This document shows, piece after piece, positions 51,492 to 60,309 of a stretch of DNA of 64,000 nucleotides. The stretch covers positions 372,001-436,000 of the forward strand of contig NZ_MYFN02000001.1 in the NCBI RefSeq assembly GCF_004514425.2. Direction: 5' to 3'. Numbering within the stretch: position 1 is the stretch's first letter; each line of letters starts with the position of its first letter. The position numbers and the translations under genes are program-made. The notes beneath the pieces were generated by a model, which was not told the DNA's origin, ran no database searches, and was given only the letters and a program-made list of their open reading frames with translations. This DNA is from Shinella sumterensis. GTDB taxonomy: Bacteria; Pseudomonadota; Alphaproteobacteria; Rhizobiales; Rhizobiaceae.

Positions 51492-52490
51492 TCAGGCTGC
51501 ACTGCTTGGGCTCGACGACGCCCGGAAGGTGCTGGGCGTCTGTCCGAAAGCCTTCCGAAACTCGCGTGAAAAATGCGCCGTGTCGGCGAAGCCCGTGATG
51601 TTTGCGATCTCCATCACCGAGAGCGAGCCGCCCGATAGAAGGTAGCGCCCATAGTTCAGCCGCATGCTTCTGAAGGCCTGTCCTATCGTCTGATTGAGAT
51701 TTGCACGGAACAGGCGCTCAAGCTGGCGGTGGGAAATCGCGCAGTACCGTGCAATCGCAAGGCTGTTGGGCGGCTGGTCGAGCTGCTGTTCCATGAAATG
51801 CAACGCTTTGCGCACGCGGCTGTCGGTTCCATCGGGCGGCAACTGGAAGAAGTGCGCCTGCGGTACGCTTGCCGGTCGCATCGATGTGAGCATCATGTGG
51901 CGCATGACCTGCCGCGCCCGTTCTGATCCGCAGTGCCGCACGATGAGATAAAGCGCCAGATCGATGGCCGCGGTCGATCCGGCGCAGGTGATGACATCGC
52001 CTTCATCGACAAAAATTCTGTCCATGGAGATCTGCGCCCGTGGAAACCGGCTCTTGAAGGCCTCGAGAACGTTCCAGTGGATGCAATATCTCCGGGCGTC
52101 GATCAGGCCGGCTCGGGCAAGCGCGAAACTTCCCGTGCAAACTCCGAGCAGGCCGATACCGAGATTGTGGGCCGACCGGATGAGGTGGAGCAGTTGAGGC
52201 GACGGGGTATCATCGTCGAAACTGTTGCCACCGCAGATCGCGATGTAGTCGTAACCGGTGGGATCGCGCGGGGCCGCCAGCGTTGTTACAGACAGACCGC
52301 AACTGGCGTGAACCTGGCCCCCCTTCAGCGAGTATACGCTCCAGCCGACACGGATCTGCCGGCTTTTGGCCGCGTCGTCCGCCGCCAGCCGAAGTGCGTC
52401 TATGAAGCCGGAAAAGGCCGCCAGCGTGAACTTGTCCTGCAAGACGAAGGCGATACGCAGCTCCAGGCTATTCTCCGGTGTTCTCATCAA
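51492..52490 (-). CDS. GlxA-type AraC regulator with DJ-1/PfpI domain
   Basis: A 332-residue protein: N-terminal DJ-1/PfpI-like amidase domain (about 10-185) with the nucleophile-elbow cysteine in LLGVCTGSFALARAG, then a C-terminal AraC HTH (LAIARYCAISHRQLERLF, TGFADTAHFSREFRKAFG). GlxA family regulators control carnitine, choline, arginine or polyamine catabolism. It is divergent from the PotABCD-type importer at 52630 with a 139-bp gap, so it probably activates that operon and the proline-racemase-type gene. Confidence 0.9.
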   Translation of the reverse strand: MMRTPENSLELRIAFVLQDKFTLAAFSGFIDALRLAADDAAKSRQIRVGWSVYSLKGGQVHASCGLSVTTLAAPRDPTGYDYIAICGGNSFDDDTPSPQLLHLIRSAHNLGIGLLGVCTGSFALARAGLIDARRYCIHWNVLEAFKSRFPRAQISMDRIFVDEGDVITCAGSTAAIDLALYLIVRHCGSERARQVMRHMMLTSMRPASVPQAHFFQLPPDGTDSRVRKALHFMEQQLDQPPNSLAIARYCAISHRQLERLFRANLNQTIGQAFRSMRLNYGRYLLSGGSLSVMEIANITGFADTAHFSREFRKAFGQTPSTFRASSSPSSAA

Positions 52491-52629
52491 GGCTCGTCCG
52501 TCCAGCTTTGTCGATAATGTTCAACCATGTGGCCATATTATTCAATAGAGATCGTCTTCTTACTGCTATGGTCCTCCCCGGACAATGATCCCAAGCGCAA
52601 AACGCGCCATCCCAGAGACGGAGAACGAG

Positions 52630-53670
52630 ATGTGGAATAAAGTATTGATGAGCACGGCGGCGGCACTTGTCGGTCTGTCGCATGCAGCCCATGCCCAGAC
52701 GACGCCGCAATCGATTACGGTCGCCTACTACGGTGGCAATTGGGGTGAAGCGTTCGACGCATGTGTCGCCCAGCCTTTCACGAAAGCAACCGGAATCAAG
52801 GTCGTCGCCGAGATCGGCAATTCCACGACGACGCTGTCCAAGCTGCAGCAGCAGACGGGCGAAGCGGTCATCGACGTCGCCTATATGGATGGCGGGATCA
52901 GCGAGATCGCCGAGGCCGCTGGCGTTCTGGCGCCGATCGATCTGGAAAAGCTCTCCAATGCCGCCGCCCTTCAGCCGCAGGCGATCTATAAGAACGGCGA
53001 CCACGCGTTCGCTGTCAGCGCGGGCTACTATTCGCTCGGCCTCATCTACAACACGTCCGAGGTCAGCGACGTGCCCCAGAGCTGGGAAGAGCTCTGGAAC
53101 GAGAGCTATGCGGGCGCCGTTGCCATCCCTTCGCCCAACAATTCGGCCGGCGTCCCGTTCGTGATTTTCCTCGCCGGGGCTTTCGGCGACAAATCCGAAA
53201 CCATGGATGCCACTTTCGCCAAACTGAAGGCGCTCGACACCGGTCTGCTCTATGATACGTCGGGTGCGGCATCGAACGCGTTTCAAAGCAACGAAGTCGT
53301 CATTGGCGCCCATTTCAACGTCGGCGCATGGGACCTCATCGACGCCGGCCTTCCGATCGGCTTCACCGTTCCCAAGGAGGGCGTGTGGGCGACTGACGCT
53401 CGCATGCATATCGTCAAGGGAACGAAAAATGCCGATGCTGCCGCAGAATTTATCGACACCGCATTGACCGCCGAGGCGGCGAGCTGCCTTGCCGAAAGGC
53501 TCTATCTTGGTCCGGCTGTCACCGGCGTGACGCTTTCACCCGACGTGGAGAAAAAGCTGCCTTGGGGCGCCGGCGGATCGATCGAAAGCCTGCATCTCTT
53601 CGACTGGTCGGACGTCAACACCAAGCGTCCCGCAGTCACCGACCGTTGGAACCGCGAAATCGCGAACTGA
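52630..53670 (+). CDS. ABC transporter substrate-binding protein (PotD/spermidine-putrescine type)
   Basis: A 346-residue protein with signal peptide MWNKVLMSTAAALVGLSHAAHA-Q and GGAGAACGAG before the ATG. The mature part SITVAYYGGNWGEAFD and the central IPSPNNSAGVPFVIFLAGAFGD, plus FAVSAGYYSLGLIYNTSEVSD, are typical of PotD/PotF-like or opine/polyamine-type (TIGR-like) receptors. It should bind a small cationic or amino-acid-derived molecule. Downstream are an ATPase (4-nt gap) and two permeases, then a proline-racemase-family enzyme. Confidence 0.9.
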   Translation: MWNKVLMSTAAALVGLSHAAHAQTTPQSITVAYYGGNWGEAFDACVAQPFTKATGIKVVAEIGNSTTTLSKLQQQTGEAVIDVAYMDGGISEIAEAAGVLAPIDLEKLSNAAALQPQAIYKNGDHAFAVSAGYYSLGLIYNTSEVSDVPQSWEELWNESYAGAVAIPSPNNSAGVPFVIFLAGAFGDKSETMDATFAKLKALDTGLLYDTSGAASNAFQSNEVVIGAHFNVGAWDLIDAGLPIGFTVPKEGVWATDARMHIVKGTKNADAAAEFIDTALTAEAASCLAERLYLGPAVTGVTLSPDVEKKLPWGAGGSIESLHLFDWSDVNTKRPAVTDRWNREIAN

Positions 53671-53674
53671 GCCA

Positions 53675-54688
53675 ATGACCCTGCTTGCCATCCAAGACGT
53701 CTCGAAGTCCTTCTCAAGCCACCGAGCGCTCGATCGCGTGTCGCTGGATGTCATGCAGGGCGAGTTCATTTCTCTGCTCGGTCCGTCCGGCTGCGGCAAG
53801 ACGACACTTCTGCGCGTCATTGGCGGCTTCATGTCGGCCGACGGTGGGCGCGTCATCATCGATGGGCAGGATGTGTCGTCGTTGCCGCCGGAACGGCGGC
53901 CACTCAACACCGTTTTCCAGAACTATGCGCTGTTCCCGCACATGACGGTTCTGGAGAATGTCTCGTATGGACCGCGGCGTGCCGGCGCTTCTCGCAAGGA
54001 AGCGGAAGTGCGGGCGCATGAGGCGCTGGAAATGGTTGGCCTGGCCGCGATGGCACCGCGCAGCCCGCGTGCTATGTCGGGCGGTCAGCAGCAACGCGTT
54101 GCGCTCGCCCGCGCCATCGTCAACAAGCCCAAGCTCCTGCTGCTTGACGAGCCGCTGTCGGCACTGGACCTGCAACTGCGCAAACGGATGCAGATCGAAC
54201 TCAAACAGCTGCAGGTCCAGCTCGGCATCACATTCATCTTCGTGACACACGATCAGGATGAGGCGATGGCCATGTCCGACCGCATCGCAGTGATGTCGGC
54301 CGGCCGTATCGAACAGATCGACGAGCCCGAGACCATATACCGTCGGCCGAAAACCCGTTTCGTCGCCGATTTTATCGGTGAGGCGAACATCGTGCCAATG
54401 CAGAAAGACGGGCGTTCGCTCGCGCGCGACGCCGCTTTCGATGGCGTGTTGCGTCCGGAGAACCTTCGTGTCTTTACGCGCGCCGAAAGCCTGCCGGACG
54501 GCTGGCTTTCGCTTCCGGCGACCGTTTCGGCGAGCACATATGTTGGCGGCACCTCCAACATCTACATGGTCTCCGGCGACCGGTCGTTGCATGCGCGCAG
54601 CTACGGCGTCCTGCCCGGCGACATCCGCGAAGGCGTCGAGATCATCGCGGGATTCGATCCGGCCGACATCCATATCCTGGAAGGGTAG
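53675..54688 (+). CDS. ABC transporter ATP-binding protein (PotA type)
   Basis: A 337-residue ATPase with Walker A GPSGCGKTT, signature MSGGQQQRVALARAI, Walker B LLLLDEPLSALD, switch VTHDQDEAM and a C-terminal TOBE domain (FIGEANIVPMQKDGR, GVLRPENLRVF). It fits PotA/CUT-type polyamine transporters. It follows the binding-protein gene and precedes the two permeases. Confidence 0.93.
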   Translation: MTLLAIQDVSKSFSSHRALDRVSLDVMQGEFISLLGPSGCGKTTLLRVIGGFMSADGGRVIIDGQDVSSLPPERRPLNTVFQNYALFPHMTVLENVSYGPRRAGASRKEAEVRAHEALEMVGLAAMAPRSPRAMSGGQQQRVALARAIVNKPKLLLLDEPLSALDLQLRKRMQIELKQLQVQLGITFIFVTHDQDEAMAMSDRIAVMSAGRIEQIDEPETIYRRPKTRFVADFIGEANIVPMQKDGRSLARDAAFDGVLRPENLRVFTRAESLPDGWLSLPATVSASTYVGGTSNIYMVSGDRSLHARSYGVLPGDIREGVEIIAGFDPADIHILEG

Positions 54689-54693
54689 GGCAG

Positions 54694-55542
54694 ATGTTTA
54701 CCTCCCGTCTCACCCTTCTCTGGTTGCTGGCGCTTCCGCTCTGCGTCTTCACCGCCTTTTTTCTCATTCCTCTCGGTGTCGTCTTCGTCGCATCGCTGAC
54801 GACGCAGGACGGGCAGTTCACGCTTTCCCAATATGGGCGCGTGCTTTTGGATGGTTACCACTGGCAGGTCATTGCCGTTACCTTCCGGCTGGCAATTCTC
54901 TCCACGATCATCTGCATCGTGCTCGGTTATCCGCTGGCGTGGTACCTCGTGCGCATCGTCAAATGGCGCAGCTGGCGCAGGGCATGCGTCATCATGCTGA
55001 TCCTTCCGCTTTTCACGTCCAACATCGTTCGCTCGTTCGGCTGGATGGTCCTCCTCGGACGGACGGGACTGGTCAACGACGCCTTGCTGGGAGCCGGCCT
55101 GATCGAACGTCCCATTCGCTTCCTCGGAACAGAGACCGGCATCCTCATCGGCCTGGTCTACATCCTTCTGCCGTTTACGGTGCTGACGATCGGCAACGCG
55201 CTGGCCCGTGTCGAACCATCGCTCGAGCACGCCTCGCGCGATTTGGGGGCCGGACCACTCCGCACCTTCTGCAGCATCACGTTTCCGCTGACGATGCATG
55301 GGGTCATGGCCGGGGGCATCATCGTCTTTTCGATGGCAATCAGCGCCTATGTGACGCCCGCACTTCTTTCAGGTGGCAAGGTCACCGTGCTCGCCATGCT
55401 CGCCTTTCAGCAATATTCGACTGTCTTCGATTTCAACTATGGCGGCGCGCTTTCCATCACGCTGCTTACGTTCACCATGGCCCTTATCGGCATTTCGTCC
55501 TGGATGACGCGCATCGGCGTGCACGAAAAGAAGGGAAACTGA
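54694..55542 (+). CDS. ABC transporter permease (PotB type)
   Basis: A 282-residue inner-membrane protein with about six segments (LLWLLALPLCVFTAFFLIPLG, AILSTIICIVLGYPLAWYLV) and docking loop LEHASRDLGAGPLRTFCSITFP. It forms half of the membrane channel of the polyamine-like importer. It begins 5 nt after the ATPase stop. Confidence 0.92.
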   Translation: MFTSRLTLLWLLALPLCVFTAFFLIPLGVVFVASLTTQDGQFTLSQYGRVLLDGYHWQVIAVTFRLAILSTIICIVLGYPLAWYLVRIVKWRSWRRACVIMLILPLFTSNIVRSFGWMVLLGRTGLVNDALLGAGLIERPIRFLGTETGILIGLVYILLPFTVLTIGNALARVEPSLEHASRDLGAGPLRTFCSITFPLTMHGVMAGGIIVFSMAISAYVTPALLSGGKVTVLAMLAFQQYSTVFDFNYGGALSITLLTFTMALIGISSWMTRIGVHEKKGN

Positions 55543-55543
55543 G

Positions 55544-56317
55544 ATGATCATTCGTCTCATAGCGCTGACCACGCTGGCCTATCTCGTGCTGCCGTTGGTG
55601 GTGGTGATCGGCGTGTCGCTCACCGAAACCAAATTCCTCGCCTTTCCGCCTCAGGGGCTGACGCTCTCCTGGTATGCGGTGATCCTGGAGAACCCGACCT
55701 ACATTCGCTCTTTCCTCACCAGTGCCGGTCTTGCTGCCCTGGCGACGATGGCGGCGATGCTTGTGGCTCTGCCGGCCGCAATTGCGATGACGCGCTACAC
55801 CTTTCCGGGCAAATCAGCGCTTTCCGCCGTCCTCCTGTCGCCGCTTGTCCTGCCGCATATCGTGATCGGCGCGGCCTTGCTGCAATTCGGTGCGTCGATC
55901 GGGCTGGTAAGGAACTTTCCGGCACTGCTGGTCGGGCATGTCATCATCGTGACCCCCTTCGTGTTGCGCACGCTTCTGCCGTTGTTTTCCCACGACCAGC
56001 TGTCCCAGGAAGAAGCATCGCGTGATCTTGGCGCATCAGCGTGGTCCACCTTCTTTCTGGTTACGCTTCCGCAGATCAAGGCGGGACTGGTGTCGGGTGG
56101 AATATTCGCTTTCATTACGTCGTTCATCAATGTCGAGCTATCGATCTTCAATACGACGTCGACCCTGAACACGATCCCAGTTCAACTGTTCAACTACGTG
56201 CAGTACTCGGTCGATCCCTCCATCGCGGCGGTCTCGTCGCTAACCATCTTGGCAGCAGCCATAGCAATCATATTGATCGATTGGCTGATTGGCTTGGACT
56301 TCCTGTCCGGAAGTTAA
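55544..56317 (+). CDS. ABC transporter permease (PotC type)
   Basis: A 257-residue PotC-type permease with about six membrane segments and docking loop SQEEASRDLGASAWSTFFLVTLP. Start 1 nt after the PotB-type stop, so the two are translated together. It supplies the second half of the channel. Confidence 0.92.
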   Translation: MIIRLIALTTLAYLVLPLVVVIGVSLTETKFLAFPPQGLTLSWYAVILENPTYIRSFLTSAGLAALATMAAMLVALPAAIAMTRYTFPGKSALSAVLLSPLVLPHIVIGAALLQFGASIGLVRNFPALLVGHVIIVTPFVLRTLLPLFSHDQLSQEEASRDLGASAWSTFFLVTLPQIKAGLVSGGIFAFITSFINVELSIFNTTSTLNTIPVQLFNYVQYSVDPSIAAVSSLTILAAAIAIILIDWLIGLDFLSGS

Positions 56318-56351
56318 ACGTATTCACCCAAACATCGTCAGGAGAAGAAAA

Positions 56352-57365
56352 ATGCGCGTTCAGGACGTGTATAACGTGATCTATACCCACACGGAAGGCG
56401 AGCCGCTGTGCATCATCTACAGTGGGATTCCCTATCCGGCCAATTCGAGCATCCTTGAGAAGCGTACTTTTCTTGAAGAGAACTACGACTGGCTGCGCAA
56501 GGCGCTGATGCGCGAGCCGCGCGGTCATGCGGATATGTTCGGCGTCTTTCTCACACCGCCATCATCTTCCGAATTCGATGCCGGGCTGATCTATATCGAC
56601 GGCAAGGAGTATTCGCATATGTGCGGGCATGGAACCATTGCGGTCGCAATGGCGATGGTCGCAAACGGCCTGGTGCGGCGCTCGCCGGACGGGCTTACCA
56701 AGATCCGCTTCGAGACGACGGCGGGCCTGGTCGTGGCCGAAGTCGCGCACGAAGGTGATCGCGTGCTCTGGACCCGTTTCGAGAACGTTCCGGCCTATGT
56801 TGCCGAGCAGGATATCGAATTCGAATTGCCGGGCTACGGCCCCCTCAAGGCCGATCTGGTCTGGGGCGGAAACTACTTCGGCATCATCGATCTTCGCAAC
56901 ACGACGTTGCGTATCGCGCCGGAGAACGGTTCCGAGCTTTCCCGCATGGGCCTGATCGCACGCGAAGCGATCCGCGAGAAAGTCAAGGTGCAGCACCCGA
57001 CCGAAGCGCACATCAACAATCTGAACTTCGTGACCTTCTGGCACGAGCCGACGATCGAGGGTTGCCTCTACAAGAATGTCCACGTTTTCTCGGCAGGCCA
57101 GCTCGACCGTTCGCCCGGTGGGACCGGCACGTCGGCAATGATGGCGTATTTCGAAAAGCGTGGCGTGATCAGCCTCAACCAGACGATCACGTCTGAAGGC
57201 CTGCTGGGATCGGGCGTGTTCGAAGGCTGCCTGATCGGAGAGACAAAGCTCGGTGAAGTCCGCGCTGTGCGCCCCACCGTCAAGGGCACTGCCGGCATGC
57301 TGGGTACGGCCGCCTGGACCATAAACCGCGATGATCCGGTCGACGCGGGTTTTCTCGTGCTCTGA
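56352..57365 (+). CDS. Proline racemase-family protein with Cys/Gly catalytic pair
   Basis: A 337-residue protein with AGGAGAAGAAAA before the ATG. It belongs to the proline racemase/4-hydroxyproline epimerase/trans-3-hydroxyproline dehydratase family: MCGHGTIAVAM (Cys91, first catalytic cysteine), DRSPGGTGTSAMMA (residues 252-265). In racemases and epimerases the second motif reads DRSPCGTG; dehydratases have Thr. Here the residue is Gly256, so the usual two-base racemization is not possible, and a one-base reaction (dehydration or something else) is expected. It follows the PotABCD-like importer by 34 nt, suggesting an imported proline- or betaine-like substrate. Confidence 0.88.
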   Translation: MRVQDVYNVIYTHTEGEPLCIIYSGIPYPANSSILEKRTFLEENYDWLRKALMREPRGHADMFGVFLTPPSSSEFDAGLIYIDGKEYSHMCGHGTIAVAMAMVANGLVRRSPDGLTKIRFETTAGLVVAEVAHEGDRVLWTRFENVPAYVAEQDIEFELPGYGPLKADLVWGGNYFGIIDLRNTTLRIAPENGSELSRMGLIAREAIREKVKVQHPTEAHINNLNFVTFWHEPTIEGCLYKNVHVFSAGQLDRSPGGTGTSAMMAYFEKRGVISLNQTITSEGLLGSGVFEGCLIGETKLGEVRAVRPTVKGTAGMLGTAAWTINRDDPVDAGFLVL

Positions 57366-57376
57366 TGTGAATAGGG

Positions 57377-57399
57377 TGCCGGCGGCAAGTCCGCCGGCA
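57377..57399 (+). terminator. Terminator after the proline-racemase-type gene
   Basis: 9-bp perfect stem TGCCGGCGG / CCGCCGGCA with 5-nt loop, 11 nt after the stop. No T-run follows, but position at the operon end supports termination. Confidence 0.6.
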
Positions 57400-57543
57400 T
57401 CTCGGTCATCGCGAATGGCGCGTGTGAACGGAAGCGATTGTCGGGCTCCCGTCCATACCGATACTGCCGACGGTTCGCACCACGGTTGCCCGCGTAGAGT
57501 GAAGTGGTTATTTGAGGAGGCGCGATATGGAGTGTGCCGCTCA

Positions 57544-58500
57544 ATGCCAAATGAACCGGGATTTCTGGATGAGGACCTCGAGCGTGCGCGCGTCGCCTGG
57601 CTCTACTTCATAGGCGGGCAGACCCAGCAGGAAATCGCTCAGCGGATGAATATCACGCGGTTGAAGGTCAACAAGATCATCGGCCAGGTTCGTGATTCCG
57701 GTGCGGTTCAGGTGAGCGTTTCGCTGCCCCTGACGGATTGCATCGAACTCGCTGAGGAAGTGTCTCATCGCTATGGTCTCGCCGACGCCGTCGTGGTGCC
57801 GGACCTCGACGATTACATCGAGCAGAAACGCGTCATCGGCGAGGCGGCCGGGACGCTTGCCAGCGAGCTCATCGAAGATCGTGACATGGGGGTCGGCATC
57901 GGGTCGGGACGAACCCTGAGCTTTGCGGTCCGTGCGCTTCGGGCGCGTCCGCGATCCGAAAGCTGGGTCGTGGGGCTGACCGGCGGTGTGACGAGCGGCT
58001 CGTCGACGAACACATTCGAGGTCGCGACGGCGTTTGCACGCGCGCTCGGCATCGAATGTCATTATCTGACCGCGCCCATCTACTGCGCCAACCCGGAAAG
58101 CCGCGATGCCATTCTGTTGAACGATGAACTCACCGACGTCCTCGCGCGAACGGAGATCGCGGATGTGGGCATCGTTTCGTGCGGGGCGTTGACGCAGGAT
58201 ACCTCGCTCACCCAGATTCGAGTCGTGAAGGATAATCTCGATACCGTCCTGAAACGTGGCGCGGTGGGGGAGTTCATGGGCTGGTTTCTGGATGCCCAGG
58301 GCCGGCCCATCGATCACTTCCTGAACGAGTCGATCATTGCGCTCCCGCCGGAGAAGCTCAAGCTCAAGCCGATTTCCGTGCTGGTGTCGGGTGGTATCCG
58401 CAAGATCCCGATCATCCGCGCCATTCTGCGCGCCGGCTACGTCAATCGGCTCGTTACGAATGAGGGGGTCGCGCGGGCCCTTCTCCAGGGCCCGCGCTGA
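57544..58500 (+). CDS. SorC/DeoR-type sugar-binding transcriptional regulator
   Basis: A 318-residue protein: N-terminal HTH (YFIGGQTQQEIAQRMNITRLKVNKIIG) followed by the SorC sugar-binding domain (VGIGSGRTLSFAVRAL, GLTGGVTSGS, DVGIVSCGALTQDTS, VSGGIRKIPIIRAIL). The ATG at 57544 has no close ribosome binding site; GAGGAGG at 57514 instead sits 6 nt before an out-of-frame ATG at 57527, so the true start (57544 or GTG 57532) is uncertain. It converges with 6 nt on the DhaKL gene and is the likely regulator of that importer/kinase operon, as SorC proteins (for example EryD) control polyol catabolism. Confidence 0.88.
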   Translation: MPNEPGFLDEDLERARVAWLYFIGGQTQQEIAQRMNITRLKVNKIIGQVRDSGAVQVSVSLPLTDCIELAEEVSHRYGLADAVVVPDLDDYIEQKRVIGEAAGTLASELIEDRDMGVGIGSGRTLSFAVRALRARPRSESWVVGLTGGVTSGSSTNTFEVATAFARALGIECHYLTAPIYCANPESRDAILLNDELTDVLARTEIADVGIVSCGALTQDTSLTQIRVVKDNLDTVLKRGAVGEFMGWFLDAQGRPIDHFLNESIIALPPEKLKLKPISVLVSGGIRKIPIIRAILRAGYVNRLVTNEGVARALLQGPR

Positions 58501-58506
58501 TATCGA

Positions 58507-60273
58507 TCAGCCACGCGCCTTTTCGAGGGCGGCGGTCATGGCGCGCAGGGTGACGTAGGTCGATGCCGCGCCAGGGTCGATATGGCCGACGGAGCGTTCG
58601 CCGAGCTTGGCGGAACGGCCCCGGCGCGATTCCAGCGCGGCGGTCGCCTTCATTCCGGCCTCGCTGCCATCTCTTGCCGCGACCAGCACGTCAAGCGACG
58701 AGCCGCCATTGGCCGCCGCCTTTGCGGCCGCCTCGACGGCCGGGACCCATGCATCGACCATCGTCTTGTCGCCGGGTTCGGCCCTTCCTCGGTCGCGAAT
58801 ACCCTGGCAGGCGGCAATCAGCCATTCGGCCATGCCGGCGCCGTCGAGATTGAGACGGTTGCTGACGGCTGTGCCGGCGCGCAGAAACGCGGTGGCATAG
58901 AGCGGGCCGGAGGATGCGCCGACCGCATCGAGAAAGGCCTTGGCCATTCGCTTGCAGATGGATTCGATCGTTTCGTCGTCCTGGGCATCCTTGAGCGCCA
59001 TTTGGACCGCTCTCCAGCCGATCTCCATCGTCACGCCGTGGTCACCGTCGCCAATCACGCCGTCGAGTTCGGAGAGCCAGTTTTTCTCCGCGATGATCTG
59101 CTCGCCTACCGCATCCATCATCGCCTTGAAAATGGCGGGCGTCACGTCGCCCTCCGTCACGAGAACGCCGGGTTTTCCTTCAGACGGGGCCGCGCTTTCG
59201 ACCAGTCTGGCGCTCTGGCGGCTGCGCGATGCGACACCGCTCGTCTTCTCGAAGGTGCCGACGACAAGAGCGGGGGTTCGGCACGGATGATCCAGCAGGG
59301 CCTGGAGCGTATCGTCGAGCTTTATCATCGTGACCGATGCGCCGGCCATTTCCAGCGATGTCGCGTACTCACCGACCCAGGATGCGTGAATTTCGACGCC
59401 AAGCGCGTCCAGGCGCTGCTTGACGCGGCGGAAGATCACATAGAGTTCGATCTGCGAGGTGGCGCCCAGCCCGTTGACCAGAACAGCGACGCGCTGACCG
59501 GCCTCGACCTGGAGTTCCCCCAAGATGGCGTCAACAAGTTCGTCCGTCACCTCGTCCGCCGTCGCGAGCTTCTGGCGGCGAATGCCGGGCTCGCCGTGAA
59601 GCCCCATGCCGATTTCCATCTCATCGTCGCCGATCGTGAAGTTCGGTTTGCCCGTCTGTGGCAGCGAGCACGGGCTGAGCGCCACACCCATCGAACGGGT
59701 TGCGTCGTTTGCTGCGTGCGCGAGCGCCTCGACGCGGGCCAGCGGCTCGCCCAGATCGGCGGCTGCGCCTGCGATCTTGAACACGAAGAAGTCGCCGGCG
59801 ATGCCGCGCCGTTCGGATTTGCGTTCGATCGGCGCGGAGGCGACGTCATCGGCGACTGCCACATGACGCACCGCGATGCCGGCTTGCTCCAGCTCTTCCG
59901 CGGCCATGGTGAAGTTGAGGACATCTCCGGTATAATTGCCGTAGAGCATCACCACGCCCACACCGCCATCCACCGCACGGGCCGCTTCGACGATGTGCGA
60001 CGGCGAGGGGGATGCGAAGACGTTGCCGACGGCGGCGGCATCGGCGAGGCCGCGTCCGACATAGCCCGCGAAAGCCGGTTCGTGGCCCGAACCTCCCCCC
60101 ACGACGATGCCGACCTTGCCGTCGCGCGGACCATCGGCCGCAACAACGGCGCGTCCGGTTTCACCCTCCACCCGCAGCATGTCGGGATGCGCGCCGACCA
60201 TGCCCTCGATCATCTCGGCGATGATGTTTTCCGGGGCGTTGATCAATTTCTTGGTTTTGACTTCCTGGTTCAT
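58507..60273 (-). CDS. Dihydroxyacetone kinase, DhaK-DhaL fusion
   Basis: A 588-residue two-domain kinase. DhaK half (about 1-330): VGGGSGHEPAFAGYVGRG, and GMGLHGEPGIRR with the substrate-binding His. DhaL half (about 370-588): DGVIGDGDHGVTMEIG with the ATP-Mg aspartates, and SSGPLYATAFLRAG. Such single-chain ATP-dependent forms phosphorylate dihydroxyacetone, glyceraldehyde, or erythrulose (as in threitol/erythritol catabolism). It is the last gene of the operon starting with the importer, so the substrate is imported. A GAAG-rich leader and ATG at 60273 are used. Confidence 0.9.
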   Translation of the reverse strand: MNQEVKTKKLINAPENIIAEMIEGMVGAHPDMLRVEGETGRAVVAADGPRDGKVGIVVGGGSGHEPAFAGYVGRGLADAAAVGNVFASPSPSHIVEAARAVDGGVGVVMLYGNYTGDVLNFTMAAEELEQAGIAVRHVAVADDVASAPIERKSERRGIAGDFFVFKIAGAAADLGEPLARVEALAHAANDATRSMGVALSPCSLPQTGKPNFTIGDDEMEIGMGLHGEPGIRRQKLATADEVTDELVDAILGELQVEAGQRVAVLVNGLGATSQIELYVIFRRVKQRLDALGVEIHASWVGEYATSLEMAGASVTMIKLDDTLQALLDHPCRTPALVVGTFEKTSGVASRSRQSARLVESAAPSEGKPGVLVTEGDVTPAIFKAMMDAVGEQIIAEKNWLSELDGVIGDGDHGVTMEIGWRAVQMALKDAQDDETIESICKRMAKAFLDAVGASSGPLYATAFLRAGTAVSNRLNLDGAGMAEWLIAACQGIRDRGRAEPGDKTMVDAWVPAVEAAAKAAANGGSSLDVLVAARDGSEAGMKATAALESRRGRSAKLGERSVGHIDPGAASTYVTLRAMTAALEKARG

Positions 60274-60309
60274 TCTCTTGTCTTTCGTCAGATCGATGCA
60301 GCCGATGCG

